Notes: generated from the sequence alone by a model not told the origin. 64,000 nucleotides of DNA from Desulfopila aestuarii DSM 18488 (GCF_900143695.1 NZ_FRFE01000001.1:1-64000), one strand, 5' to 3'. Positions 7,937 through 17,348 are shown, counted from the stretch's first letter. Made by a program: numbers and translations.

Positions 7937-10327
7937 CTAGTTCGCGATGTAGGGGGTAAGAGCTTGCGGCCCCGACACCCTCTTCACCTGCACCGCGCAG
8001 ATCTTGAACTCCGGCTCCTTGGAACCCGGATCATAGGCATCCTTGGTGACCTTGTTGATCATCCGGTCCTCATGCTGGTCATGCCAGTAGACGAAGACCA
8101 TGCCCTCGATCGGTCCCTCGTACACCTTGGCTGGCAGAAGGTTCACCCCTCTTCGCGACTTGACCTCAACCATATCCCCCGGCTTGATCCCCAGTTTCGC
8201 GGCATCTTTCGGGTTCACCTCGACATAGGCGTAGGGGTTGGCTCTCAGTAGTTCCGGTACGCGACCGGTCATGGACATGGTGTGCCAGTGATCGATGATC
8301 CGGCCTGTGGAGAGGTAGAACGGGTACTCGGCATCCGGAATCTCTTCAGGATCAGCCTGCTCGCGCTGCCAGATCCACAATTTCCTGTCCGGATGGGCTG
8401 GGCCGTAAAACTGATAGGGCAGATCATTCTTCGATTCGCTGTCGGCCATCGGATCACGGCCTTTGACAAACTTCTTCACGGTACCGCCGGTAAGCGCATA
8501 CTCCTCGGTGGGCGCCGGCCACTGCACGCCATCGGCCATCTGTTCAAGCACCTTGTAAGTGGCACCACGCAGGTCGTTATCGCGGTTCGCGGTCAGTTTC
8601 TGGCTGTATTCGTCCCAGATCGCCTTGGGCAGCGCATAGCCTTCCTCCAACCCTTCAAACGGCTTGATGCACTGGGTAATGACCGGATCGTTCATCTTCT
8701 CGGCCAGCTTTTTGGCCCATTCACGGATGATCCACACTTCCGGCCTGGCATCACCTGGGGAATCGATCGCTTTTCTGGTGAGCTGCGAACGACGTTCGGT
8801 ACAACCGTAAACACCGGTCTTCTCAAAATGAAAGGCTGTGGGTAATACCAGGTTGGCTTTTTTGGTGGTGAGGGTGTGAAAGATATCGGTGCAGACGATA
8901 AAGACATCCTCACGATCCATACCTTTGTTGTAGAGAGTGCAGTTTGGCAAACTCTGGACCGGACTGGTGCAGTTGATCCAGATAGCCTTAATCGCGCCCT
9001 CGTTCACCGCGCTAAACATTGCCATGGTGTGCATACCCGGTTTTTCCGGAATTCGGCCGGCAGGCACGCCCCATGCTGTTTCCACCTGGTTTCGCAGCTT
9101 CTCAACCTCGATTGGCCGATGGCCTGGCAGGATATGACAGAGTCCACCACCTTCACGTACACCGCCACAGGCGTTGGGTTGACCGGTGAGCGACAGGCTG
9201 TCGGCACCATCTTTCATCAGCTGGCCGGTGAGGATGTGAAGATTATGCATCAGGTTGTTGGCCCAGACCCCCTGCTTCCGCTGATTAAGGCCCATAGTCC
9301 AGAGAGAAAGGGTCCCCTTTGAGGTCGCAAACCATCGGGCTACCTCACGGACATCATCGGCAGTGAATGCATCGCCGCAGGTCTTTGCTACCATTTCCGG
9401 GGTGTATTTCGCCACCTGAGCCGCATATTCGTCGAAATTGCTCTCCTCTCCCTTGCCCTTTTTAAACGAAGTATAGGTTGTGACAAACCCCTCGTCATAG
9501 AGCTTTTCCTGAATGATAACATTAGCCATACCGTTCAACAGGGCCAGGTCGGTCCCCGGCTTGAACTGCAGATGCTTGTCGGCAATACGCGAGGTCTGGG
9601 AGACACGCGGATCGACGTTGATCACCTTGACGTCATTCGGGTTATCCAGTTTGCGCCGCATGATCCGCCGGAACAATACAGGATGGGCCTCTGCGGTGTT
9701 GGAACCGATGATAAAGAAGCAGTGTGCCTTCTCAATATCGGAGTAGCCGCCGATCGGTTCATCGGCGCCAAAGGATGTGAGATAGCCGCCAACCGCACTG
9801 GCCATACAGAGCCGCGGGTTGCCCTCAACGTTATTGGACTGCAAACCACCGCGCATCACCTTCTGGAAGAAATAGGTCTCTTCAGTGAGCGCCTGGCCTG
9901 AACCGTAATAGGCAACAGCCTTTCCTCCGCCCGCCTTATGGGCCTCGGCAAATTTGGTGGCAGCGATATCGAGTGCCTGCTCCCAGCTGATTTCCTTAAA
10001 TTTATCGGTCTTCTTCTCACGGTAGAGCGGCTTGGTGAGGCGGTCCGGATGGCGCATGCACTTCCAGAAATGCATACCCTTCATACAGACGTAACCGAAG
10101 TTGGTGCGCGACTCGCTCACACCGCGGAGGCCAATGGGAGTGCCGTCCTTTACACCCAGCTCAACCCTGCAGCCGACGCCGCACAATCGGCAACTGCCGC
10201 GATGCCAGGCCACCCCCTCTTCGGCTTTGGCGATATTGGACTTGTCGATCGGCAGGTTCATACTCACATAGGAGGCGGCGGAAAGGGCCGCAGCCCGTTT
10301 GATAAAATCTCGTCTGGTCTGTGTCAT
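7937..10327 (-). CDS. napA: Periplasmic nitrate reductase catalytic subunit NapA
   Basis: 796 aa molybdoenzyme that reduces nitrate to nitrite in the periplasm. It begins with a Tat signal (RRDFIKRAAALSAA, residues 5-18). The [4Fe-4S] ligands are Cys46, Cys49, Cys53 and Cys81 (CRLCGVGC...C). Cys174 in EGNPRLCMAS is the expected molybdenum ligand. The C-terminal molydopterin-binding domain (about 680-790) carries LSTGRIIDHWHTMSMTGR. Length matches the monomeric NapA of Desulfovibrio desulfuricans and other Nap enzymes. Member of napMADGH; the operon order equals that of D. desulfuricans except that napC is absent. A sigma-54-like promoter and paired palindromes upstream of napM suggest activator-dependent expression. 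Confidence 0.95.
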   Translation of the reverse strand: MTQTRRDFIKRAAALSAASYVSMNLPIDKSNIAKAEEGVAWHRGSCRLCGVGCRVELGVKDGTPIGLRGVSESRTNFGYVCMKGMHFWKCMRHPDRLTKPLYREKKTDKFKEISWEQALDIAATKFAEAHKAGGGKAVAYYGSGQALTEETYFFQKVMRGGLQSNNVEGNPRLCMASAVGGYLTSFGADEPIGGYSDIEKAHCFFIIGSNTAEAHPVLFRRIMRRKLDNPNDVKVINVDPRVSQTSRIADKHLQFKPGTDLALLNGMANVIIQEKLYDEGFVTTYTSFKKGKGEESNFDEYAAQVAKYTPEMVAKTCGDAFTADDVREVARWFATSKGTLSLWTMGLNQRKQGVWANNLMHNLHILTGQLMKDGADSLSLTGQPNACGGVREGGGLCHILPGHRPIEVEKLRNQVETAWGVPAGRIPEKPGMHTMAMFSAVNEGAIKAIWINCTSPVQSLPNCTLYNKGMDREDVFIVCTDIFHTLTTKKANLVLPTAFHFEKTGVYGCTERRSQLTRKAIDSPGDARPEVWIIREWAKKLAEKMNDPVITQCIKPFEGLEEGYALPKAIWDEYSQKLTANRDNDLRGATYKVLEQMADGVQWPAPTEEYALTGGTVKKFVKGRDPMADSESKNDLPYQFYGPAHPDRKLWIWQREQADPEEIPDAEYPFYLSTGRIIDHWHTMSMTGRVPELLRANPYAYVEVNPKDAAKLGIKPGDMVEVKSRRGVNLLPAKVYEGPIEGMVFVYWHDQHEDRMINKVTKDAYDPGSKEPEFKICAVQVKRVSGPQALTPYIAN

Positions 10328-10363
10328 GATTGTGTCTCCTTGCTGTTAGTCGAATACGCGTTG

Positions 10364-10759
10364 TTATTTTTTTGCTTGAAACGAATGGGGAACATGACAT
10401 TCCCAGCATGGCGTATTCGCAGCCTTGCCCTGCTTCTCGGCATGATTCTCGAGTTTGTCGGCATGACAGGCACCGCACGTCTCCCTCGTGGGTTCGACCA
10501 TAAAAGTCTCAAACGTACCGTGACACTGGTAGCACTTCACCATACCAATGCCGTGCACGGAGTCATTCCACTCTTTCTCCACCTCTGGAGTTACCTCTTT
10601 GTGACACGCTGCACAATCAATCAGCATCTCCTGCTCGCTCAGTTCAGGATGAGCCGCCTTTTCGCTCGCGCCAGCCTGAACCGCCCCCGCAAACAGCATC
10701 AGGCCAAATGCAGCCAGCATCAGTGCCGTCTTCTTTACCCGTACCTGTGTTTTCACCAT
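10364..10759 (-). CDS. napM: NapM-like tetrahaem cytochrome c
   Basis: 131 aa exported cytochrome. The start at 10759 is chosen because GAGGGAGG precedes it; the in-frame ATG further upstream (10819) lacks a site. Residues 5-30 form a signal peptide ending near AGA. Four CxxCH haem-attachment motifs follow: CAACH, CYQCH, CGACH and CWECH, with extra His residues that can serve as distal ligands. In D. desulfuricans the nap cluster is napCMADGH and NapM is the soluble multihaem electron carrier, so the same job (delivery of electrons to NapA in place of NapB) is likely here. First gene of the operon, 36 bp before napA. Confidence 0.88.
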   Translation of the reverse strand: MVKTQVRVKKTALMLAAFGLMLFAGAVQAGASEKAAHPELSEQEMLIDCAACHKEVTPEVEKEWNDSVHGIGMVKCYQCHGTFETFMVEPTRETCGACHADKLENHAEKQGKAANTPCWECHVPHSFQAKK

Positions 10760-10870
10760 CAACCTCCCTCTGTTGTGTGGATACTTTTCATGTGCCCGGG
10801 CCGCCGTCAGCATCAACACTTCATGGCTACACGGGACATTACCCCTTAAATCACATCATTGGATTGATTA

Positions 10871-10886
10871 TGCAAACAATATTCCA
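10871..10886 (-). promoter_or_regulatory. Sigma-54-like promoter of the nap operon
   Basis: Minus-strand TGGAATATTGTTTGCA, preceded by T, has GG-N10-GC spacing and a good TTGCA -12 element; the -24 half is weaker (TGGAAT for TGGCAC). Transcription would begin about 100 bases upstream of napM. It shares the form GGAAT-N5-(A/T)TGCA with the element at 17683-17698. The paired palindromes at 10937-10985 lie upstream at enhancer distance. Confidence 0.55.
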
Positions 10887-10936
10887 ATTGTTTTATTTCA
10901 ATATTTCATACACATAAACGGAAACGATCCAGCAAT

Positions 10937-10952
10937 GTTACCTTCGGGTAAC
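10937..10952. promoter_or_regulatory. Nap operator palindrome, proximal copy
   Basis: GTTACC-TTCG-GGTAAC, a perfect 6+4+6 palindrome. Its centre is about 66 bp upstream of the centre of the nap -24/-12 element. The same palindrome with another spacer occurs at 17592-17607 ahead of the haem sensor kinase gene. Candidate binding site of the NtrC-type regulator at 19328-20674. Confidence 0.7.
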
Positions 10953-10969
10953 GCTCATGGAGCCAACCG

Positions 10970-10985
10970 GTCACCATTTGGTAAC
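10970..10985. promoter_or_regulatory. Nap operator palindrome, distal copy
   Basis: GTCACC-ATTT-GGTAAC, one mismatch from a perfect palindrome, centred exactly 33 bp (about three helical turns) from the proximal copy. The pair at 17559-17607 has the same 33-bp spacing and the distal member there also has the ATTT spacer and an intact GGTAAC half. Confidence 0.65.
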
Positions 10986-11216
10986 GCTGAAGTCTAGCTC
11001 ATTATAGTGCCAACGACCAAAATGATCCAGTTATCAGTCAGGCGCAATTTTTGTAATTATCTTTCTGTATCATGCCGACACCCAACACGACACACTCAGC
11101 AATCCGTTCCTCTTTCAGATGGGAAATAATTACATTCATGCTTACATTGTGGATGAAAAAGGGATCCGGGGAGGACAATAGCCCCCATAGCAGAACATTT
11201 TTTTGGAGCATGATAC

Positions 11217-11909
11217 ATGCCAACAGCAGCACCGAGAATTTTTGCCGTCGGCGACATCCATGGATGTTTCAACAAACTGGAAACCCTGCTCAAACGTCTG
11301 CCATTTCATCGTGAGACAGATACCCTCGTCTTTCTAGGCGACTATATCAACCGGGGACCGGATTCAAAAAAGGTGCTCGACCTCCTGATCGAGGTGAAAG
11401 AGACCTGCAGCAATGCCATATTCCTCAAAGGCAACCATGAGCAGGCCCTCCTTGAATATCATGCCACCGGCAACGCGGATACCCTGAGCATGCTCCGGGA
11501 AATGGGTATCGCGGCAACGATTGACAGTTTCGGTTCAACCGTACGACAACTTCAGGGACTCTCCACATTTTCCAGCGCACAAAGGGAGTTCCTGCTATCC
11601 CTTGCTTTTGCCTATATTGCCGACAAAACGGTGTTCACCCATGCTGATATCAATATGGAGATAATCGGCGCGATGGAAAATGGTGTGTATGACCAAAGTG
11701 ACAATGAATTGGCGGAATCAATGCTGCTCTCCAGTAGACGGCTCACCATGCCAAATGCGGCCACATACGGCTACACCATGGTTTTCGGCCACACGCCGTT
11801 TGAATTGCCACTGGTACTGCCGGATAGGATCGGTATCGACACCGGGGCTGTCTATGGCAACTTCCTCACCGCCGTGGAATTGCCGGCCAGAAATTTTTAC
11901 CACGCCTGA
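11217..11909 (+). CDS. PPP-family serine/threonine protein phosphatase (calcineurin-like)
   Basis: 230 aa cytoplasmic metallophosphatase. The metal-binding signature motifs of the family are all present near the N-terminus: GDIHG (residues 13-17), GDYINRGPDS (about 42-51) and GNHE (about 80-83), with later His residues in FTHAD and FGHTP. The start follows TTGGAGC at nine bases. Related enzymes are PrpA/PrpB and lambda phosphatase, which remove phosphate from Ser/Thr (and His) residues, and ApaH, which hydrolyses diadenosine tetraphosphate; sequence alone does not separate them. It is divergent from nap and ends seven bases from the convergent PPDK-like gene, so a link to those phosphotransferase-like proteins is possible but unproven. 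Confidence 0.82.
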   Translation: MPTAAPRIFAVGDIHGCFNKLETLLKRLPFHRETDTLVFLGDYINRGPDSKKVLDLLIEVKETCSNAIFLKGNHEQALLEYHATGNADTLSMLREMGIAATIDSFGSTVRQLQGLSTFSSAQREFLLSLAFAYIADKTVFTHADINMEIIGAMENGVYDQSDNELAESMLLSSRRLTMPNAATYGYTMVFGHTPFELPLVLPDRIGIDTGAVYGNFLTAVELPARNFYHA

Positions 11910-11916
11910 GTAGTAT

Positions 11917-14688
11917 TCATTTATCCTGCTCTTCTTTCGTAATAACTGAGCGGGTGTCGAAATCACCGGCCAGAAATTGCCGGGCCAGCGCCAGGGGCAC
12001 CTCGTCGTTTGACATCACTCCATCCAGGAACCGGCTGAAACCAAAGAGCTGCCCCAACATCACCAGCCGTTTATACACCACCTCTTTGGAGGCCCCCGTT
12101 AAGGAAGCCGTTATGAGATCACCGACGACAGAAGTATAAAAGGCATTCTCTTCAAGCACACGCTGCAGGAACACAGCGCGCCGATGACTCCGTTCCTGGC
12201 TGGCACCACCCCCCTTAAAACGAAAACGGATATAGTTGGCGTGAGAGTTCCTGCCACAGACGGCATCGAGCATGGCAAAATGAAATTCCAGCCGGGCATT
12301 GAGGTTCAGGTAATCCCTCGCTGTCAGGGCATAGTTAAACGAACCTACCGGTCTCGCCCCCCGGGAATCGAACATGGTACGGGAAAAAATGCCGGAAATG
12401 GCCTCCACATCAGGCCCGCTGTGCCAGTTGAGACCAGGAGTGGTCAGCCCCTCGCAGAGCGCCCGAAGCGGAATCGAGAGGATATCATCCATACCAAGCG
12501 GAGTCTGGGCAAAAAGATGCTCACGGATTTTGGAACTCCTGCGGATACGGGTTCCCCCACCCACATCGATCACCAGAAACATGAAGGGGATACCGATTTC
12601 CAGGGGATGAAGGAGGTTGCCGGCATGTTCCATGACCATATCACCGGCGTTGAACATGGAGAGTACCGCCATTTCATGGGTATAGCGGATAATATCGTGT
12701 ATCGACCGGCATTCCCGTGGTGAAAAGGTCGGCCCGAAGGCATCGGTCAGATTGAGCGGTACAACAAGTTCACGAAAGAGTTTTCGCTCAGGGGAAATGT
12801 TCTCCTCCCCGCTGTTATCTTTCGTCTTTTCGACATCGATCTGGAGCCGTTTCCTCCTCTTGTCAGCTGCCGGACGATTCGGGTCCGGCTGTTTTCTCAC
12901 CGACTCCGGTGCCTTAAACACCAGGCCGTTGTCGGCATCAACAATAACCCACTGGCCGTCCTGCAGGCAGGAAATGGCCGTTTCAGCCCCGGTAATCATC
13001 GGGATGCCATATTCCCGGGCGACACAGGAGAGATGATCGGTGGGATTACCCACATCGATAACCACCCCGTTGCATTCTTTCAGCAGATATGCCGCGTCGA
13101 CAATACTCTGGGGAAGGATAAGAATCGGCGGATCAAGCTGGGGATCATTCAGCAGCAGTTCACGAAATTCTTTGAGCTCAGCACCGGAATGGACAATACG
13201 GACCTGGCCGATGGCCTTGCCCGATGAGGCACAGGTGCCGGTCACGAGGGGCGCCGCCACCGACGGCAGACGAATCCGGCGCCCCTCCGATGAGCCGGCC
13301 AGGTGCAATGGCCGCGCCTGGAGAATCGATATTCCACCGGCGGGTGACCATGCCCATTCCACATCCTGTACCCTTCGCTCCAGACTTTCAATGATCTCAC
13401 CAAGACGGGTCAACTCTTCCAACACCGCAACCGGCAGCAATGGCTGATCAGCTTCATCTTCCGGTACGTCTTCTATTCGCAAACCGCCACCGGCAACGGG
13501 AACCTCCCTCACTGTTTTGCGTGAGATCGTCGCACCTTCCAGCAGTTTTTCGGCATGAACCACCGAATTGTTCTGGTCGTGGGAATGGTATTCACGCACT
13601 CCCTGAAAGGGAACGCATACCGGCTCCACCCGTGGGGGATAATAGAGATCGGCAGGAACAGAACCACCCACCGCCGACGTCCCCAACCCCGGGACTGCGC
13701 TGATCAGCATCCGCCCACTGTCCGGTTGAGAAGGGTCGCGGGTAAAGAGAACACCGGCGCAGGCAGGCGTAAACATCACCTGACAGAGCACCGCCAGATC
13801 AAATTCAAGGGGCGACATCCCGGCGTTACTGCGATAGGAAATGGCCCTGGCACTAAAAGCACTGGCAATGACCTCGCGATAGGCATCAAAAAGTGCGGCT
13901 CGGCCCTGAACGTTCAAGACCGAGGTATACTGGCCAGCAAAGGAAAAATCGGCTCCATCCTCGGAAACCCCGCTGCTCCTCACCGAAATGGCAAGGGTGC
14001 CATTTTCAGTTATGACACGCCGATTATCCTGAGCCAACCGGGCATAGGCCTCTTCGAGCATAGTCTGGATTCCCGCCGGCAGAGGCGTTTCGAGGATCAT
14101 ATCCCTGATCCGATTGGCCGCCACAGTCAAATCTTCCAGATTTTTCTCGACTCTTCGCAGCTGTTCCCGGATCTTTCCAGCGAGTCCCGTCTCATCAATA
14201 AAACCGCTGCAGACCGTCGTTGAACAGATAAATCCGTCAGGCACCGGTAGAGACAGCTGCCGGAGACGGGCCAGGGTCGCAGCCTTCTTGCCAAAGAGGC
14301 TTGCGTCGGCAGCATCGGGATGGGACAGTGGCAGGCAGGCGGGGCGATGGGCGGCCGGCCGATTCTCCAGCAGGTCGAGCTGCTCACGGACCCTGGCAGC
14401 CATACTGCCATGCAGGCCATAAAGGCCTGTGTAGCGGTCTTCTGAAAGCAGATTCAGCCCATCCACCAGTTCACAGGTTATGCTGAGCAGTTCCTCTGTT
14501 GTCTGTCGAAGCTCGCCCCCTTTCTGCCGGATCAACTGACCATCGATAGAGACGATCAATTCAAGGGCCCTGCCGTTGTTTTCAAGAAAGATCCTGAAGG
14601 CATGATAGCGCCCCTTCAGCTCCACCAGGGCCTCTTGCTCACGCAGCGCTTTCTTCTCCTGAAGATATCGGCTCAGTCGGTCAAGCAT
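11917..14688 (-). CDS. PEP synthase/PPDK-like protein with new C-terminal domain, copy 1
   Basis: 923 aa. Residues 1-110 are helical and unassigned. Residues about 128-465 match the ATP-grasp domain of PPDK/PEP synthase: GKKAATLARL, the ISVRSSGVSEDG loop with Arg237 and Glu243-Asp244, SFAGQYTSVLN, and a terminal QARPL. Residues about 480-595 match the swivelling phospho-histidine domain; His552 in NPTDHLSCVAREYGIP is the expected phosphorylated residue. The PEP/pyruvate barrel is missing. In its place residues 635-923 form a domain I do not recognise, shared with the next gene (CRSIHDIIRYTHE, DVGGG, YLNLNARLEFHFAMLDA). Like rifampin phosphotransferase, it may pass phosphate from ATP through His to another acceptor. 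Downstream partner of the 14734-17328 gene, 45 bases apart. Confidence 0.75.
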   Translation of the reverse strand: MLDRLSRYLQEKKALREQEALVELKGRYHAFRIFLENNGRALELIVSIDGQLIRQKGGELRQTTEELLSITCELVDGLNLLSEDRYTGLYGLHGSMAARVREQLDLLENRPAAHRPACLPLSHPDAADASLFGKKAATLARLRQLSLPVPDGFICSTTVCSGFIDETGLAGKIREQLRRVEKNLEDLTVAANRIRDMILETPLPAGIQTMLEEAYARLAQDNRRVITENGTLAISVRSSGVSEDGADFSFAGQYTSVLNVQGRAALFDAYREVIASAFSARAISYRSNAGMSPLEFDLAVLCQVMFTPACAGVLFTRDPSQPDSGRMLISAVPGLGTSAVGGSVPADLYYPPRVEPVCVPFQGVREYHSHDQNNSVVHAEKLLEGATISRKTVREVPVAGGGLRIEDVPEDEADQPLLPVAVLEELTRLGEIIESLERRVQDVEWAWSPAGGISILQARPLHLAGSSEGRRIRLPSVAAPLVTGTCASSGKAIGQVRIVHSGAELKEFRELLLNDPQLDPPILILPQSIVDAAYLLKECNGVVIDVGNPTDHLSCVAREYGIPMITGAETAISCLQDGQWVIVDADNGLVFKAPESVRKQPDPNRPAADKRRKRLQIDVEKTKDNSGEENISPERKLFRELVVPLNLTDAFGPTFSPRECRSIHDIIRYTHEMAVLSMFNAGDMVMEHAGNLLHPLEIGIPFMFLVIDVGGGTRIRRSSKIREHLFAQTPLGMDDILSIPLRALCEGLTTPGLNWHSGPDVEAISGIFSRTMFDSRGARPVGSFNYALTARDYLNLNARLEFHFAMLDAVCGRNSHANYIRFRFKGGGASQERSHRRAVFLQRVLEENAFYTSVVGDLITASLTGASKEVVYKRLVMLGQLFGFSRFLDGVMSNDEVPLALARQFLAGDFDTRSVITKEEQDK

Positions 14689-14733
14689 AACAATCTCGCC
14701 TTTTCTTTCTAAAAAACATCGATATAACCATTT

Positions 14734-17328
14734 TCAGAGATCATAAACTTCCGACACAACCTGGTGAAAAGTCCCTAAAAAGGTATCCGTAAACAGGGTA
14801 AAGAGAGCTGTGACATCTTCGTCACTATACAAGGCCGTATCCCTCTGCCGGGAAAAGGCTGTCAGGGCCCCCAGCACCGACAGGGCAGCACGGAGGATCG
14901 CCGGCTGGTCCGACTTGATCCGGCCGATAACCAGATCGCCTTTGACTGAAACCTTGAAGTCCATGGCCTTCAGGACATCGTGAATAAACCGGGCCCGCCG
15001 CTCCCGTCGTTCAGGGTCGGCGAGGCCGCCGGCAAACCGAAAATAGACGTAATTGCGGCTGTCATCACTGCCCAGATGTGCGTCGATAACGCTGAAATGA
15101 TACCCCAGCCGCAGACTGATATTGATATAATCATTGCCGACAATCGCCAGGTTTTCCCCGAGCGACTCAACAGGACCGGTAAGTATCCCCATGGAACGGG
15201 GCATCGACGACACAATATCCCTCAGTCCCAGTGACGGCAAATCACCGGCCCAGGCCGCTGGCTGCAGCAGCCCTTGCAGAAAAAAGGCGAATGGCTCTGA
15301 GAGAACCTCGTCTGGAATCGGATTATTTTTCGGTTCGGCGATCAAACCACCACCGATATCGAGAACCCTGATATCCATAGGCACGCCAAGCGCCATCCTT
15401 CTGGTGCGGATACCACCGAGACCGGGCCTGCGTTCCTGAAAATGGGCCAGTTCATTCACCGCCTTCTCGTGGCAGAAGTGGATGATATCATGCATGGTCC
15501 GACAGCCTTCGGCCGAGAAGTTGGCTGCATCGGGATCGATAAGGCTGAGCGGCATGATAAAGCGCAACAATCGCCGCAGCATCCGGTATTCCAGGTCAAA
15601 CGGTGAAAAGCTCAGTTCCCCGGTGCCCTTTCTCAAGAGGATATCGATAACGCCTTGATACACCCTCGCCTCTCCGGCATGGACAGTCACCTCGGTGTCC
15701 GGCGGCAGCAGGGAGCAAGCTCTTGCTACCCCGAAAATAGCCGGCAACCGCAGCTCCCTGGCCACCGTCGCCAGATGTCCCGTTGCCGTGCCATATTCGG
15801 TGACAACTGCAGCAGCACGCTGGAGAACCGGTGTCAGCTGGGGGGACGCAAAGCGGGCTACAGCAATGGCTCCGGCTGGAAAATCAGCCGCAGACATCTC
15901 ATCGCCGACATGAATGACCCGTCCAGCACCCACGCCGGACTGGACCACATGGCCGCCCTGACAGAGGATAACCGCTTCGGCCTCGGCATCGGCTAGATCC
16001 CCCGCTGCTGTCATATCAAGCTCCGCCTGCATCTGGAAGAGTTGGGTTATGTGGCAGGAACCATCTTCCAGCAGTTCCCACTCGATGGTTACCGGCATGC
16101 CCAGGAGCCGTTCCAGGGCCATTGCAGTTTCTGCCAGATCCCTGAGAAGGGTTGAACTGACGAGCGCAGATCCCCGTTCACAGCTGACACCGCTCCGGGT
16201 TACACCCTGTCCGGTGGCCAGCTGACCGTCAGCAAAACGATACCCCTCCGGCCGGGTCGATATCATCGATTGTACAGGCTCAAAAGGATAGGTGCGCCGC
16301 AACTTGAACATATCCGGTGGGTCGGTCGATTCGCTGGAACGGGCAATAATTGTCAGCGTGTCAATTGCTTCCTTGCCGCTTCTGCGGCTTTCCACCGTCC
16401 CCTTGACTGCCGGTTGCGGTGCGGTGCGGACAAAGATCACGACCAGCTCACTGCTGTCCGGCTCACCCTCTACCTGGGCAGAATGAAGAAAATGAATTAT
16501 TTCTTCAACAGCGTGCCGATATCGCTCAACCCAGAGTTCCGGTTCCGTGCCTTCCCATTCACCGATTGCAAAGGAGCGAAAGGGAAGAGGGGCAAAGGTC
16601 GGCGGGTCGGTCTCGATTGCAACCACGCCTTTTTTCACATTCGGAACCAGATAGAACCGGGCAAGCTCGCTGACCTGGTCGATCTGCTCGTCGATCCTCG
16701 TTGCCTGCACCGAAAACCGCCGGGTCTGCCGTTTCCCCAGAAGACGCCGGAGCTGTTCAGCGATTCCGGCCCGCACCTCATCGGCGGTAAATCCCTTGTA
16801 GTGAGGAATAAATGTTGCCGGCCGCTCATGAAGAATCCAGGTTCCCCCGGAAGTGACGATAAAACCATCTGCCGCCTGAATGGTTGAGTGATTCTGCAGC
16901 TCCGCCAGGCAGACCAGGTCGACACCCACCAGCTGCTCCAGTTCCCAGCCCACACTCGAAAGCGGCAGCACCGGTACAGTTGACAATGCCCGGGTGCTTC
17001 CGGAAAGGATATCATCAAGAATTGTGCGTATCTCCTGATAGGTATCGTAAAGGGAGATATATCCGTTCCCGGTCAGGGCATTAAGGTTATAGGTGACATG
17101 ATGCACCCGCGAGGAAAGCGAGCGAACGGCATCTTCAAGAAACCTCTTGTCAAAGATGAACTCGCCGCCGAGAGTACGTTCCAGCCGGTTCATCTCTTCC
17201 AAAATCGCGTTATTCTGTAAAAGAATACGCCGAAAGTTATTGAGGAGGGCCTGCAGACGCCAGATATTGATCTCTCCGGCTGCCGACTGCCGACTCTTCT
17301 TTTTTCTCCACAACTCCTTCCAGCCCAT
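14734..17328 (-). CDS. PEP synthase/PPDK-like protein with new C-terminal domain, copy 2
   Basis: 864 aa paralogue of the neighbour. The start at 17328 (MGWKELWRKKK) follows GGAG; an earlier in-frame ATG at 17367 would run into a decayed receiver gene. The N-terminal 115 residues are helical. The ATP-grasp half is strongly diverged: I cannot find the RSS/ED loop of copy 1, only a partial tail near VTIEWELLEDGSC. The phospho-His domain is kept (TEYGTATGHLATVARELRLP). The last 280 residues repeat the unassigned domain of copy 1 (CRTMHDIIHFCHE, DIGGG, YINISLRLGYHFSVIDA, NYVYFRFAGG). The pair may act as a complex in which copy 1 binds ATP and copy 2 is regulatory or accepts phosphate; this is inference. 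Confidence 0.7.
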   Translation of the reverse strand: MGWKELWRKKKSRQSAAGEINIWRLQALLNNFRRILLQNNAILEEMNRLERTLGGEFIFDKRFLEDAVRSLSSRVHHVTYNLNALTGNGYISLYDTYQEIRTILDDILSGSTRALSTVPVLPLSSVGWELEQLVGVDLVCLAELQNHSTIQAADGFIVTSGGTWILHERPATFIPHYKGFTADEVRAGIAEQLRRLLGKRQTRRFSVQATRIDEQIDQVSELARFYLVPNVKKGVVAIETDPPTFAPLPFRSFAIGEWEGTEPELWVERYRHAVEEIIHFLHSAQVEGEPDSSELVVIFVRTAPQPAVKGTVESRRSGKEAIDTLTIIARSSESTDPPDMFKLRRTYPFEPVQSMISTRPEGYRFADGQLATGQGVTRSGVSCERGSALVSSTLLRDLAETAMALERLLGMPVTIEWELLEDGSCHITQLFQMQAELDMTAAGDLADAEAEAVILCQGGHVVQSGVGAGRVIHVGDEMSAADFPAGAIAVARFASPQLTPVLQRAAAVVTEYGTATGHLATVARELRLPAIFGVARACSLLPPDTEVTVHAGEARVYQGVIDILLRKGTGELSFSPFDLEYRMLRRLLRFIMPLSLIDPDAANFSAEGCRTMHDIIHFCHEKAVNELAHFQERRPGLGGIRTRRMALGVPMDIRVLDIGGGLIAEPKNNPIPDEVLSEPFAFFLQGLLQPAAWAGDLPSLGLRDIVSSMPRSMGILTGPVESLGENLAIVGNDYINISLRLGYHFSVIDAHLGSDDSRNYVYFRFAGGLADPERRERRARFIHDVLKAMDFKVSVKGDLVIGRIKSDQPAILRAALSVLGALTAFSRQRDTALYSDEDVTALFTLFTDTFLGTFHQVVSEVYDL

Positions 17329-17348
17329 GAATATGCTCCGCACCTCTA

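Noticed and set aside
8282-10849. Long plus-strand readings (187-303 codons) opposite napA and napM
   Set aside because: They are antisense shadows of well-conserved nap genes. They have no ribosome sites or family motifs.
12184-16887. Plus-strand readings of 100-220 codons opposite the PPDK-like pair
   Set aside because: They lie fully antisense to genes with clear ATP-grasp and phospho-His motifs. Their composition is rich in Arg/Pro/Ser, as expected for shadows in GC-rich genes.
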